Part shown: piece after piece, positions 24,881 through 33,347 of the stretch
How positions within the stretch are numbered: the first letter of the stretch is position 1
Layout of the letters: each line of letters opens with the position of its first letter
NCBI GenBank assembly: GCA_028285495.1
Contig: JANQPB010000009.1
Span: 62,001-126,000, forward strand
DNA from: Acidimicrobiales bacterium
GTDB lineage: Bacteria > Actinomycetota > Acidimicrobiia > Acidimicrobiales > SZUA-35
Length of the DNA stretch: 64,000 nt
Reading direction: 5' to 3'
Position numbers and translations under genes: made by a program
The notes under the pieces: model-generated
Database searches by the model: none
What the model saw: only the letters and a program-made list of their open reading frames with translations
Told to the model about the DNA's origin: nothing

Positions 24881-26839
24881 ATGCCGACCCTGCTCGACAA
24901 CCTGCTCGCGCGACTGGACGAGGCCGACGCCGCCTCGGCCCTCGCCTCCCGCATCGACGGCGACCGGACCGCGGTCGACGTCGCACTCGGCCCGGCGCTG
25001 GCCCGCGTCATCGACGGGCTCGCCCGGCTGGCGGCCGATCGACACGGTGCCCTCGTCGTCGGCGGCCTCGTCGACCGACCGGCCGACGAGGGCGGTGCCG
25101 GGCCCGGCAACGTGATCCTCGACCGGGTCTTCGGGGCCGAGCGGGGGCTGGTGGTGATCGGGCTGGCGTCCGGCCTCGGGCTCGCCCCGTCGCTCGTCGG
25201 CCGTCTCCTCCCGCTGGTGACCCCGTTCGTGACCGCCGAGCTGGCCGACCGCCGCCGGGTTGCGTCGCTCGACGACGGTCAGGTGGCCGAGCTGCTGACC
25301 GTCGAGCGGGGCCGGATCGCCGCCGCCGGGATCCTGGCCGGCACGAGCTTCGCCGACAGCGGCCTCGGCGTCGCCCGGCCCCGGGCGGGGCGCTCGCCTG
25401 CGGCCGGACGGCGGTCGGGTCGGCACCGCGCCGGCCCGGCCGGGGCCGGCCTGGCCACCATCGAGGTGACCCAGCCCCTCCCGGTGGTCGTGCCGGTCGA
25501 TCCGGACGAGGAGCCGCCGCCGGGCCCGTCCGACGCGGCGCCGCTCGACCCCGGGACCGTCGACCCCGGGACCGTCGACCCCGGGACCGTCGACCCCGGG
25601 ACCGTCGACCCCGAGCCCGTCGACATCGAGCAGATCGACACCGAGCCCATCGACGCGGCGACGCTGGGGAGCGTGGCGATCGACATCGCCACCGTCGACG
25701 CTGCGACGGTCGAGACGGACCAGGTCGCGGCCGACCCGGGCCTGGCGGAGGCGGTGGTCGAAGCCCGGTCGGTCGCCCCGATCGCCGACCGACGTCGGGG
25801 TGGGTCCGTGACCGGCCCGGAGGTCGACGACGGGCCAGGCGCTCACCCGGCCATCGGCGAGCCGGCGATACGCGAGGACGCCGACGATCGGCCCGTCCTC
25901 CGGCTCTCCGACGAGGCGCCGATCATCTCGGCGCCCCTCGTCGCCCCGGCGGGGCCGGCACCGGCCCAGCAACCGGTCGACGCCCGAGGCACGGCGCTGG
26001 CCTGGCTCGGCTGGGCCGTCGGGTCGGTGGTCCTCGTGCTGCTCCTGGCCTGGCTGCTGTCGACGTGCGCCGGCGGTCGGGCTGCGCCGGGCGGGGCCCC
26101 GACGGTCGTCGGCCTCGGCCCGGCCGGTGGCGACGCTCCGATCACCGACGCGGTCGGTCCCGCCGCCGAGGGGACGGCCGACGACGACGTCGAGTCGATG
26201 GCCCCGGCCGGTGCCGAGCTCACCCCGGTTCCCGACGTGGCCGCCTCGGTGGCGGCCACCCTCATCGGCACCGGGATCGACGGTCTGGCCGACGGGGGCC
26301 ACGTCGTGTTGACGGGCAGCGTGGCTGACGAGGCGGCCAGGGCCGAGCTCGAAGCGCGGATCGGCACCCTGCTCGGCGTCGAGTCGATCGACAACCGGAT
26401 CACGGTCGTGCCCCCGCTGGTCGACCCGTCGACCGACGGCCTCGTCGCCCCCGGCCCCGACCCGATCGAGGGGCCCGCCAACCCGGCCGGCTCGACGCTC
26501 AACGAGGCGCTCGACCTCGCCCCGATCGCCTTCGCGTCCAAGTCGGCGGAGCTGACCGACGAGGGTCGGGCGATCGTCGACCGGGTGGCCCGCTACCTGC
26601 ACCGGCATCCCGAGCTGCTGATCTCGATCGACGGCCACACCGATGCCGACGGCGACGCCGAGGCCAACCTCGAGTTGAGCCAGCAGCGGGCCGATGCGGT
26701 CCTGGCCCGGCTGCTCGAGCTGTCGGTCGAGCCCGAGCGGGTCATCGCCGTCGGCCACGGCGAGGCCGTCCCGGCCTTCCCGAACGACAGCCTCGACAAC
26801 AAGGCGGCCAACCGGCGCATCGAGTTCACGGTCCGCTGA
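24881..26839 (+). CDS. DUF937 - transmembrane - BON - OmpA fusion protein
   Basis: The 652-residue protein combines several modules. Residues 1-160 resemble DUF937 (LLDNLLARLDEADAASALAS, then RVFGAERGLVVIGLASG). A long acidic Pro/Asp linker follows, containing five VDPGT-type repeats. One transmembrane helix lies near residue 370 (AWLGWAVGSVVLVLLLAWLL). Next is a BON-type beta-alpha-beta unit (DGGHVVLTGSVADEAARAEL) and finally an OmpA-like peptidoglycan-binding domain (FASKSAELTDEGRAIVDRVA, then ISIDGHTDADGD and NRRIEF). The C-terminal part should lie outside the membrane against the wall while DUF937 stays in the cytoplasm. The ATG follows AAAGGTGGA. Function is unknown; an envelope anchor or sensor is likely. 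Confidence 0.75.
   Translation: MPTLLDNLLARLDEADAASALASRIDGDRTAVDVALGPALARVIDGLARLAADRHGALVVGGLVDRPADEGGAGPGNVILDRVFGAERGLVVIGLASGLGLAPSLVGRLLPLVTPFVTAELADRRRVASLDDGQVAELLTVERGRIAAAGILAGTSFADSGLGVARPRAGRSPAAGRRSGRHRAGPAGAGLATIEVTQPLPVVVPVDPDEEPPPGPSDAAPLDPGTVDPGTVDPGTVDPGTVDPEPVDIEQIDTEPIDAATLGSVAIDIATVDAATVETDQVAADPGLAEAVVEARSVAPIADRRRGGSVTGPEVDDGPGAHPAIGEPAIREDADDRPVLRLSDEAPIISAPLVAPAGPAPAQQPVDARGTALAWLGWAVGSVVLVLLLAWLLSTCAGGRAAPGGAPTVVGLGPAGGDAPITDAVGPAAEGTADDDVESMAPAGAELTPVPDVAASVAATLIGTGIDGLADGGHVVLTGSVADEAARAELEARIGTLLGVESIDNRITVVPPLVDPSTDGLVAPGPDPIEGPANPAGSTLNEALDLAPIAFASKSAELTDEGRAIVDRVARYLHRHPELLISIDGHTDADGDAEANLELSQQRADAVLARLLELSVEPERVIAVGHGEAVPAFPNDSLDNKAANRRIEFTVR
25547..25621 (+). 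repeat. 15-bp in-frame tandem repeat
   Basis: Four exact copies of GACCCCGGGACCGTC followed by one degenerate copy encode repeated D-P-G-T-V units in the linker of the DUF937-OmpA protein. Being a multiple of three, copy-number change would not shift the frame. Confidence 0.9.
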
Positions 26840-26847
26840 GGGCCGGG

Positions 26848-26882
26848 CGATCGGCGGCCGCTGGCCGGATGGCCGCCGATCG
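26848..26882 (+). terminator. GC hairpin after the DUF937-OmpA gene
   Basis: A perfect 12-bp inverted repeat (26848-26859 with 26871-26882, 11-base loop) lies 8 bases beyond the stop codon. No T tract follows. It also sits upstream of the rmuC promoter. Confidence 0.55.
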
Positions 26883-26927
26883 AGCGGCCTCGGCCTTCGT
26901 CGACCGTTCGCTGTCACACCCCGTCTC

Positions 26928-26933
26928 TACGGT
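26928..26933 (+). promoter_or_regulatory. -10 element before rmuC
   Basis: TACGGT lies eight bases before the rmuC ATG with GGGAG between, suggesting a very short or absent 5' leader. Confidence 0.4.
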
Positions 26934-26941
26934 CGGGAGCC

Positions 26942-28114
26942 ATGGACGCCGCAACCCTTGTCATCCTGCTGATCGTCGTCGCCGTCGTGGCGGTGGCCGG
27001 AGGTGCGCTCGTCGGCTGGTTGGTCGGCGGCCGGGGGGCGGCCAGGGCCGCGGCCCGAGCGGCCGAGGAGGCGTCGATCCGCACGATCGAGACGCTCCGG
27101 GCCGAGCAGCACGACAATCTCCGGGCCGCGGTCGACACGGTGACGTCGGTGGCCTCGACCAAGCTGGGTGATCAGCTGGCCGCGGGGAAGATGGTGATCG
27201 ATCGCGAGCGGGAGTCGGTGGCGCACCAGGTGAGCTCGGTGTCGACCGAGCTCCGCCGGGTGTCCGACCTGGTGGCCAGCCTGCAGCGGTCCCAGGCCGA
27301 GCAGACCGGTCAGTTGTCGTCCGGCCTCGAGCAGGCGGTCCGGGTCAGCTCCGCCCTGGCCGACACCACCCAGTCCCTCCAGCGGGCGCTGGCGTCGCCG
27401 AACTCCCGCGGCCAGTGGGGCGAGCGGATGGCCGAAGACGTGCTCAGGGCGGCCGGCTTCCTCGAGGGCACCAGCTACCACCGCCAGACGAAGCTGGCCA
27501 CCGGCGGCGTGCCCGACTACACGTTCCCGCTACCGACCGGTCACGTCGTCAACATGGACGTCAAGTTCCCGATCGACAACTACCTCCGCTGGCTCGACGC
27601 GGGGACCGACGACGAGCGCCGCCGCCACGGCACCGCCTTCCAGCGAGACGTCCGCGACCGGATCAAGGAGCTGACCGGCCGGTCGTACATCGACCCCGCG
27701 GTCACGGTCGACTACCTGCTGCTGTTCGTCCCGAACGAGAGCGTCTACGGGTTCCTGCACGAGCACGACAGCGAGCTGATCGACTATGCGCTGTCCCATC
27801 GGGTGGTCCTGTGCTCCCCGACCACGTTGTTCGCGGTGCTGGCCGTGATCCGCCATGCGGTCGACAACTTCATGGTCGAGCAGCGCGGCGAGGACATCCT
27901 CGGTGCCCTGGGCGAGCTGCGGGTCCAGTGGGAGCGCTGGGAGGAGCCGATCGAGAAGATGAAGCGGGGCCTCGACTCGGCCCAACGGGCGTACGACGAC
28001 CTGGCCGGGCCGCGCAAGCGAGCCTTCGAGCGCCAGCTGGAGAAGCTGGAGGCGTTCCGCGACGACGGGCTGCCGGACGGTCGCCGGGGACAGGGGTTGC
28101 GCCGGGTGATCTGA
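26942..28114 (+). CDS. rmuC: DNA recombination protein RmuC
   Basis: RmuC family proteins have a membrane anchor, a coiled coil and a PD-(D/E)xK-type nuclease-like domain; E. coli rmuC mutants show raised inversion at short repeats. The 390-residue product starts with a transmembrane helix (TLVILLIVVAVVAVAGGALV). It continues with a coiled coil rich in Ala/Arg/Glu/Ser, then the core domain with RGQWGERMAEDVLRAAGF, a predicted active-site strand VVNMDVKFPIDNY, and VVLCSPTTLFAVLAVIRHAV. The core domain is complete. Confidence 0.93.
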   Translation: MDAATLVILLIVVAVVAVAGGALVGWLVGGRGAARAAARAAEEASIRTIETLRAEQHDNLRAAVDTVTSVASTKLGDQLAAGKMVIDRERESVAHQVSSVSTELRRVSDLVASLQRSQAEQTGQLSSGLEQAVRVSSALADTTQSLQRALASPNSRGQWGERMAEDVLRAAGFLEGTSYHRQTKLATGGVPDYTFPLPTGHVVNMDVKFPIDNYLRWLDAGTDDERRRHGTAFQRDVRDRIKELTGRSYIDPAVTVDYLLLFVPNESVYGFLHEHDSELIDYALSHRVVLCSPTTLFAVLAVIRHAVDNFMVEQRGEDILGALGELRVQWERWEEPIEKMKRGLDSAQRAYDDLAGPRKRAFERQLEKLEAFRDDGLPDGRRGQGLRRVI

Positions 28115-28163
28115 GCGGGCCAGCCGCCGCCGCGTCGGCCCAGGGGTCGAACCGGACCGCCAG

Positions 28164-28169
28164 TACGCT
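28164..28169 (+). promoter_or_regulatory. possible -10 element upstream of tatD
   Basis: TACGCT fits TANNNT and would give a roughly 30-base leader before the tatD GTG. No strong -35 is evident. Confidence 0.3.
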
Positions 28170-28206
28170 GGCTCCGAGACGTAGACCGACCGGAGGCCGG
28201 GCGACC

Positions 28207-28971
28207 GTGTGGTTCGACAATCACTGCCATCTGACCACCCTCGCCCGTCGCGACGGCGAGGCGACGGCCGACGCGGCCGTCGCCGAGGCCCGGGCGGCCG
28301 GCGTCACCCGCCTGCTGACCGTCGGCTGCACGGTGCCCGACTCGGCCCAGGCCGCGGCCGTCGCCGAGCGCTTCGACGAGGTCTGGTCCACCGCCGGCGT
28401 GCACCCGCACGACGCCTCGGAGGGGATCGACGGCCTCGAAGCCATGCTCGACCACCCTGCGGTGGTCGCGGTGGGCGAGTGCGGGCTCGACTACCACTAC
28501 GACCACTCGCCCCGCGACGTCCAGGCGGACGTGTTCCTCCGCCAGGTCGAGCTGGCCAATCGCCACGACCTCGCGCTGGTGATCCACACCCGCGAGGCAT
28601 GGGACGAGACGTTCGGCCTGCTCGATCGGGCGGGGCAGCCGGCCAGGACGGTCTTCCACTGCTTCACCGGCGGTCCGGCCGAGGCCAGGGAGGCCATCGA
28701 GCGGGGTGGCTGGCTGTCGTTCAGCGGCATCGTCACGTTCAAGAACGCCGAGGAGGTCCGGGAGGCTGCCCGGTTGACCCCACCGGACCGGATGCTGGTC
28801 GAGACCGACTCGCCGTACCTGGCGCCCGTGCCGCTCCGGGGCAAGCCCAACCGCCCGGCCAACGTCGCCATCGTCGGCGCGTTCCTGGCCGACCTGCTCG
28901 ACCGGCCGGTCGACGAGGTCGCCGCCACCACCACGGCAAACGCCAACGCCCTGTTCGGTCTCGACGGGTGA
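28207..28971 (+). CDS. TatD family metal-dependent hydrolase
   Basis: TatD proteins are two-metal TIM-barrel hydrolases, in several cases 3'-5' exonucleases. The 254-residue product shows each metal motif: FDNHCHLTT at the N-terminus, VAVGECGLDYHYDHS, LALVIHTREAW, FHCFTGG and MLVETDSPYLAP. I chose the GTG at 28207 because GGAGG stands 10 bases upstream and the family begins with the D-x-H strand immediately. It lies upstream of rsmA and ispE as in many actinobacteria, where rpf is often between; no rpf is present here. Confidence 0.93.
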   Translation: MWFDNHCHLTTLARRDGEATADAAVAEARAAGVTRLLTVGCTVPDSAQAAAVAERFDEVWSTAGVHPHDASEGIDGLEAMLDHPAVVAVGECGLDYHYDHSPRDVQADVFLRQVELANRHDLALVIHTREAWDETFGLLDRAGQPARTVFHCFTGGPAEAREAIERGGWLSFSGIVTFKNAEEVREAARLTPPDRMLVETDSPYLAPVPLRGKPNRPANVAIVGAFLADLLDRPVDEVAATTTANANALFGLDG

Positions 28972-28990
28972 GCGCCGACCGACCCGACGG

Positions 28991-29839
28991 GTGCGCGCTG
29001 TGACCCTGAGCCGGACCCAGGTCGCCGACCTCCTCGACCGCCACCACCTCGCCCCGAGCCGGGCCCTCGGTCAGAACTTCCTCGTCGATCGGGGCACGAT
29101 CGACAAGATCGTTCGCCTCGCCGGCGTCGGGGAGGGCGACGCCGTCGTCGAGATCGGCCCCGGCCTCGGCTCGCTCACCACCGGACTGCTCGGTGCCGGG
29201 GCCGACGTCGTCGCCATCGAGGTCGACCGCTACCTCGTCCCGGCCCTGGAGGAGGTCACCGCCGAGTGGTCGGGGCAGCCCGGCACCCGGCTGGATCGGC
29301 GCCTGCGGCTCGTGGTCGGCGACGCCCGCGAGGTCGCGTGGGACGACGTGCTCGACGGCGGGCCGTGGACGGTCGTCGCCAACCTGCCGTACAACATCGC
29401 CACCCCGCTGATCCTCGACCTGCTGGCGGCCGAGCCCCGACTGGCCCGCTGGCTGGTCATGGTCCAACGGGAGGCCGGCGAGCGGCTGTGCGCCGAGCCG
29501 GGCTCCCGGACGTATGGCATCCCGTCCGTCCTCGTCGCCTACTGGGGCCGCGCCCGCCTCGTCGGCTCGATCCGACCCGAGGTCTTCCTGCCCCGGCCGC
29601 GGGTCGACTCGGTGCTCGTCGCCATCGAGCGCGGCCCCGAGCCCCGGGTCGACGCCGACTTCACCCGCTTGAGCGAGCTGGTCCGAGCCGCCTTCGGCCA
29701 GCGGCGCAAGATGCTTCGCCGCAGCCTGTCCGCCGACGTGCCCGATGGGGCGATGCTCGCCGCCGGCATCGAGCCGACCGCCCGCCCCGAGCAGCTCTCG
29801 GTCGAGGACTGGGCCCGCCTGGCCACGGTGGCGCCGTGA
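28991..29839 (+). CDS. rsmA: 16S rRNA dimethyladenosine transferase
   Basis: RsmA (KsgA) dimethylates two adjacent adenosines near the 3' end of 16S rRNA during small-subunit maturation. The 282-residue protein has ALGQNFLVDRGTIDKIV, SAM motif I VVEIGPGLGSLTTGLL, the acidic VVAIEVDRYLVP, the catalytic NLPYNIATP and a C-terminal helical domain with FGQRRKMLRRSL. All are typical. The start could be GTG 28991 or GTG 29000, differing by three residues. The stop overlaps the ispE GTG by four bases. Confidence 0.95.
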   Translation: MRAVTLSRTQVADLLDRHHLAPSRALGQNFLVDRGTIDKIVRLAGVGEGDAVVEIGPGLGSLTTGLLGAGADVVAIEVDRYLVPALEEVTAEWSGQPGTRLDRRLRLVVGDAREVAWDDVLDGGPWTVVANLPYNIATPLILDLLAAEPRLARWLVMVQREAGERLCAEPGSRTYGIPSVLVAYWGRARLVGSIRPEVFLPRPRVDSVLVAIERGPEPRVDADFTRLSELVRAAFGQRRKMLRRSLSADVPDGAMLAAGIEPTARPEQLSVEDWARLATVAP

Positions 29840-30600
29840 CCGACCGTCCCCCGCCCGTCGTGCTCACCGCACCGGCCAAGCTGACCCTGTCGTTGCGGGT
29901 CACCGGCGTCAGGCCGGACGGGCTGCACCTGATCGACGCCGAGATGGTGACCCTCGACCTCGCCGACACGCTCGAACTGGCCGAGGGGTCGTCCGGGCTC
30001 ACGGTCGTCGACGCCGACGGCCGACCGATCGAGGGCATACCGCTCGGGCCAGACAACCTGGTCAACCGGGCCCTCGACCTCGTCGGCCGCACGGCGTCGG
30101 TCACGCTGACCAAGCGCATCCCGGCCCAGGCCGGGCTCGGCGGCGGCTCGTCCGATGCCGGCGCCGTCCTTCGGTGGGCCGGCTTCGGCGACCTCGAGGC
30201 GGCGGCCCGGCTCGGGGCCGACGTCGCCTTCTGCACCGTCGGCGGGCGGGCCCGGGTCGGGGGCATCGGCGAACGCGTCGAGCCGCTGGTCGACGTCGAC
30301 GAGACCTACACCCTCCTCACGCCACCCGTCGGCTGCCCGACCGGTGCCATCTACCAGCGCTGGGACGCCCTCGGCGGCCCGACCGGCGAGGCCGGCAACG
30401 ACCTCGAGCCGGCGGCGCTCGACGTCGTGCCCGAGCTGATCCGCTGGCGCGACGAGCTGGCCGACGCCACGGGCCGCCGCCCCCGCCTCGCCGGCAGTGG
30501 CTCGACCTGGTTCGTCGACGGCGCCCACCCGGGCCCCGGTCGGGTCGTCGCCCGCACCGTTCCCCCGGATGCGCCCCTGACCGTTCCCGCCGATCGCTGA
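29836..30600 (+). CDS. ispE: 4-diphosphocytidyl-2-C-methyl-D-erythritol kinase
   Basis: IspE phosphorylates CDP-methylerythritol in the non-mevalonate isoprenoid pathway. The 254-residue GHMP kinase has APAKLTLSLRVTGVRPDGLH near the N-terminus, the ATP loop PAQAGLGGGSSDAGAVL and the C-terminal GSGSTWFV in place of the usual G-S-G-x-x-x-F. It is shorter than most IspE (about 280-310) but has no internal gap that I can see. Translational coupling with rsmA (GTGA overlap) is the usual actinobacterial arrangement and supports the assignment. Confidence 0.88.
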   Translation: MTDRPPPVVLTAPAKLTLSLRVTGVRPDGLHLIDAEMVTLDLADTLELAEGSSGLTVVDADGRPIEGIPLGPDNLVNRALDLVGRTASVTLTKRIPAQAGLGGGSSDAGAVLRWAGFGDLEAAARLGADVAFCTVGGRARVGGIGERVEPLVDVDETYTLLTPPVGCPTGAIYQRWDALGGPTGEAGNDLEPAALDVVPELIRWRDELADATGRRPRLAGSGSTWFVDGAHPGPGRVVARTVPPDAPLTVPADR

Positions 30601-30652
30601 AGCCGGTCGCTCGACCGTGGCCTGCGACCGCTCTTCGAGGCCCGGCGGGCCG

Positions 30653-30751
30653 TTACTTCTTGTTCCGCCGCTGCACGCGGGTGCGCTTCAGAAGCTTGCG
30701 GTGCTTCTTCTTGCGCATGCGCTTGCGGCGCTTCTTGATCAGCGATCCCAT
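30653..30751 (-). CDS. ribosomal protein bS22-like, 32 residues
   Basis: This minus-strand gene encodes a 32-residue basic protein that begins MGSLIKKRRKRMRKKKHRK and ends RRNKK. The pattern MGS-x-IKKRRKRM-x-KKKHRKLL-x-RTRVQRR is that of the small actinobacterial protein bS22 (AURKAIP1/COX24-like family), a component of the mycobacterial 30S subunit near the decoding region. It converges on ispE. It is the second tiny ribosomal gene in the window. Confidence 0.88.
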   Translation of the reverse strand: MGSLIKKRRKRMRKKKHRKLLKRTRVQRRNKK

Positions 30752-30835
30752 GAGGCCCGTGAATCTACCGGGTTCGGCCCGCCGGACCACCCTGTCGACG
30801 CCGCAAGAGCTACCGTGGAGGGCAGGAACAACCGC

Positions 30836-30908
30836 TCGCGGGTAGTTCAATTGGCAGAACACCAGACTTTGAATCTGGGGGTTGCAGGTTCGAGCCCTGC
30901 CCCGCGAA
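30836..30908 (+). tRNA. tRNA-Gln (anticodon TTG)
   Basis: The 73-nt cloverleaf is complete: acceptor stem TCGCGGG/CCCGCGA, D arm GTTC/GAAC, anticodon arm CCAGA-CTTTGAA-TCTGG with anticodon TTG, T arm GCAGG-TTCGAGC-CCTGC and discriminator A. The CCA end is not encoded. It reads in the direction of the following glmU-like gene. Confidence 0.97.
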
Positions 30909-31045
30909 CCCGCTGGTCCCGCCTCCGGCGACGGCCCGTGCACCGCTCCCGATCCATCCGAACCACTCATCGAGGAGCGCCCGCGGTCGATGGAGGAGCA
31001 TCTCCCCGATACTGCAGAGGTCGGTTGCTCCAACGGCGGCCGGCC

Positions 31046-31073
31046 TTTGCGGCTTTTGGGGAGCCACTAGAAT
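31046..31073 (+). promoter_or_regulatory. promoter of the glmU-like/prs unit
   Basis: TTTGCG (31046-31051) and TAGAAT (31068-31073) are separated by 16 bp, giving a leader of roughly 60 bases before the ATG at 31140. The rest of the 30909-31139 gap shows nothing clear. Confidence 0.5.
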
Positions 31074-31139
31074 GAGCACCTCCGACCGAGTTGGTTGGTG
31101 GCGGTTGGCCCCCGGCCCCGCCCCAACGAGAAGGTGGCC

Positions 31140-32276
31140 ATGACCGATCGTTCGACCTCCGCCCTGATTGTCGCAACCAGCCCCGGCGCGCCGATGCGCT
31201 CGACGAGGCCGAAGCCCATCCACCTGCTGTGTGGCCGGGCCATGGCCTCGTTCGTGCTGGAGACGATGGCCGCCACCGGCGTCCGTCAGGCCGTCGTCGT
31301 CACCGGTGCAGACGGTGGGCGGGTGTCGAAGCGACTGCTGGAGGATCCGCCCGGCTTCCCCGTCCGCTTCACCGAGCAGCCGGCCGACCTCGGCCTCGGC
31401 GACGCCGTGCTCCTCGGGGTCAGCAGCTTCGACGACTTCGACGACGACGAGGACCTCTTCATCGTCCCCGCCGACGTGCCCCTCCTGCGGCCGTCGACCC
31501 TTCGCCTCCTGCTCGAGGCCCATCGCTCGAGTGGCGCCGCCTGCACGGTGCTCACCGCCGACGCGGCCGAGCCGAACCTGCGCCCGGCTCCCAATCGGGC
31601 CCTGACCGACCGCATCGTCCGCGACCGGCACGGTCGGGTGGCCTCGATCGAGACCGAGGACAACCGCCTCCGGTTCGACGTCGACGACGACCCCGACCCC
31701 GACGAGGTCGACGAGGTCTCCCTCGGCGTCTTCTGCGTCCGCCGGGGGCTGCTGGCCCCGGCGCTTCGCCGCTCGTCGGCGGAGAGCCTGGAGGGCCGGG
31801 TCAGCCTGTCCGACATCGTCGAGGTCCTGACCGGCTCCGGTCACGCCTGCGAGACGGCGATGATCGACCACCCGACCGACCTCATCCCGGTCAACGACCG
31901 CGTCCAGCTGGCCGAGGCCGAGGCCGAGCTGCGGCGCCGCACCAACCAGCACTGGCTGTCGATGGGGGTCACGATGGTCGACCCCGAGCGCACCTACATC
32001 GACGTCACCGTTCGCCTCGGCACCGACGTCACGATCTTCCCCGGCACGATCCTCCAGGGGGCCACCACGATCGGTAGCGGCTGCGAGCTCGGACCCGACG
32101 TGCGGCTCGACCGCTGCCAGGTCGGGGCCAACTGCCGGATCGAGAAGACCACCGCCTCGCTGGCCAGCATCGGCGACGACTGCGTGGTCGGTCCCTTCGC
32201 CCACCTCGAGCCCGGGGCGGACCTTGCTCCCGGAACGAGGACTGGACCATTCTATGCTGGAGGCACCAGCACGTGA
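31140..32276 (+). CDS. truncated GlmU-like nucleotidyltransferase
   Basis: Full GlmU acetylates glucosamine-1-phosphate and attaches UMP to make UDP-GlcNAc. This 378-residue protein keeps the overall order: nucleotidyltransferase core, PVNDRVQLAEAEAEL hinge helix, and the first coils of the left-handed beta helix (VTIFPGTILQGATTIGSGCE). It then stops at GTRTGPFYAGG, about 80 or more residues short, so the acetyl-CoA site and catalytic histidine of the acetyltransferase are missing. The UTP loop is also altered: instead of LAAGxGTRM it reads IVATSPGAPM, though RPKPIH follows. The gene is next to prs as true glmU is. ATG 31140 follows GAGAAGGTGG. It may have kept only part of the activity, or have become a regulator. 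Confidence 0.75.
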   Translation: MTDRSTSALIVATSPGAPMRSTRPKPIHLLCGRAMASFVLETMAATGVRQAVVVTGADGGRVSKRLLEDPPGFPVRFTEQPADLGLGDAVLLGVSSFDDFDDDEDLFIVPADVPLLRPSTLRLLLEAHRSSGAACTVLTADAAEPNLRPAPNRALTDRIVRDRHGRVASIETEDNRLRFDVDDDPDPDEVDEVSLGVFCVRRGLLAPALRRSSAESLEGRVSLSDIVEVLTGSGHACETAMIDHPTDLIPVNDRVQLAEAEAELRRRTNQHWLSMGVTMVDPERTYIDVTVRLGTDVTIFPGTILQGATTIGSGCELGPDVRLDRCQVGANCRIEKTTASLASIGDDCVVGPFAHLEPGADLAPGTRTGPFYAGGTST

Positions 32277-32339
32277 CCTGCCGGAGCCGACGGCTCCGGG
32301 CGAGCGCAGCCGGCTAGGGGTTGCGAGTGGGGTGAGACA

Positions 32340-33323
32340 GTGGAAGAAGTGGTGACCACGAAGCGACTGCACCTGTTCTCGGGTCGCCACAACGTCGAGC
32401 TGACCGAGCTGATCGGCCAGCACCTCGACACCCACGTCACCGACGCCGGCATCGGCCAGTTCGCCAACGGCGAGTTCCACTGCAAGTTCGGCGAGTCCGT
32501 CCGGGGCGCCGACGTCTTCATCGTCCAGAGCCATGGCGAGTTCGACGGCCGCTCGGTCAACGACGCGATCATGGAGCACCTGATCATGGTCGACGCCGCC
32601 AGGCGGGCATCGGCCAAGCGCATCACGGCGGTGATGCCGAGCTACGGCTACGCCCGCCAGGACCGCAAGGCCGAGGGCCGCGAGCCGATCACGGCCCGAC
32701 TGGTCGCTGACCTGTTCAAGGCCGCCGGCGCCTCCCGGCTCGTCTCGGTCGACCTCCACTCGGGCCAGATCCAGGGCTTCTTCAACGGGCCCGTCGACCA
32801 CCTGACGGCCATGCCGGTCCTGGTCGACCGCCTGTCCCGGCTGGCCGATGACCTGGTCGTCGTCTCACCGGACGCCGGCCGGGTGAAGGTGGCCGAGCGC
32901 TACTCCCAGCAGCTGCACGCCGACCTGGCGATCGTTCACAAGCGCCGGGTCAACGGCGTCAAGAACGTGGCCGAGGCCAAGGACGTCGTCGGCGAGGTCG
33001 AGGGCCGCAACTGCGTGCTGATCGACGACATGATCGACACGGCGGGCACGATCTGCCAGGCCGCCGAGCTGCTCACCGAGCGGGGTGCGGCCACGGTCAC
33101 CGCCGCCGCCACCCACGGCGTGTTCAGCGGCCCGGCCGTCGACCGGCTGAAGAACTCGGTCCTGGAGCGGGTGATCGTGACCGACACCCTCCCGATGCCG
33201 TCCGAGAAGCGGTTCGACTCACTCGAGGTGCTCTCGGTTGCCGCAGTCATCGCCGATGCCATCCGGGCCGTGTTCGAGGAGAGCTCGGTCTCGCAGATCT
33301 TCGACGGTCAGAACCAGCAGTAG
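32340..33323 (+). CDS. prs: ribose-phosphate pyrophosphokinase
   Basis: Prs makes PRPP from ribose-5-phosphate and ATP for nucleotide, histidine and tryptophan synthesis. The 327-residue class I enzyme shows LHLFSGRHNVELTELIGQHL, FANGEFHCKFGESVRG, PSYGYARQDRKAEGREPI (flexible loop and ATP site), VSVDLHSGQIQGFF and the PRPP loop VLIDDMIDTAGT. The start is GTG 32340, or GTG 32352 four codons later. The glmU-prs pairing is common in actinobacteria and firmicutes. Confidence 0.95.
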   Translation: MEEVVTTKRLHLFSGRHNVELTELIGQHLDTHVTDAGIGQFANGEFHCKFGESVRGADVFIVQSHGEFDGRSVNDAIMEHLIMVDAARRASAKRITAVMPSYGYARQDRKAEGREPITARLVADLFKAAGASRLVSVDLHSGQIQGFFNGPVDHLTAMPVLVDRLSRLADDLVVVSPDAGRVKVAERYSQQLHADLAIVHKRRVNGVKNVAEAKDVVGEVEGRNCVLIDDMIDTAGTICQAAELLTERGAATVTAAATHGVFSGPAVDRLKNSVLERVIVTDTLPMPSEKRFDSLEVLSVAAVIADAIRAVFEESSVSQIFDGQNQQ

Positions 33324-33347
33324 GGCCGGCGAGCGTCCGGCGCCGAC

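Noticed and set aside
31140..32340. Frameshift explaining the short GlmU
   Set aside because: The 63 bases between its stop and prs have no room for the missing acetyltransferase half in any frame.
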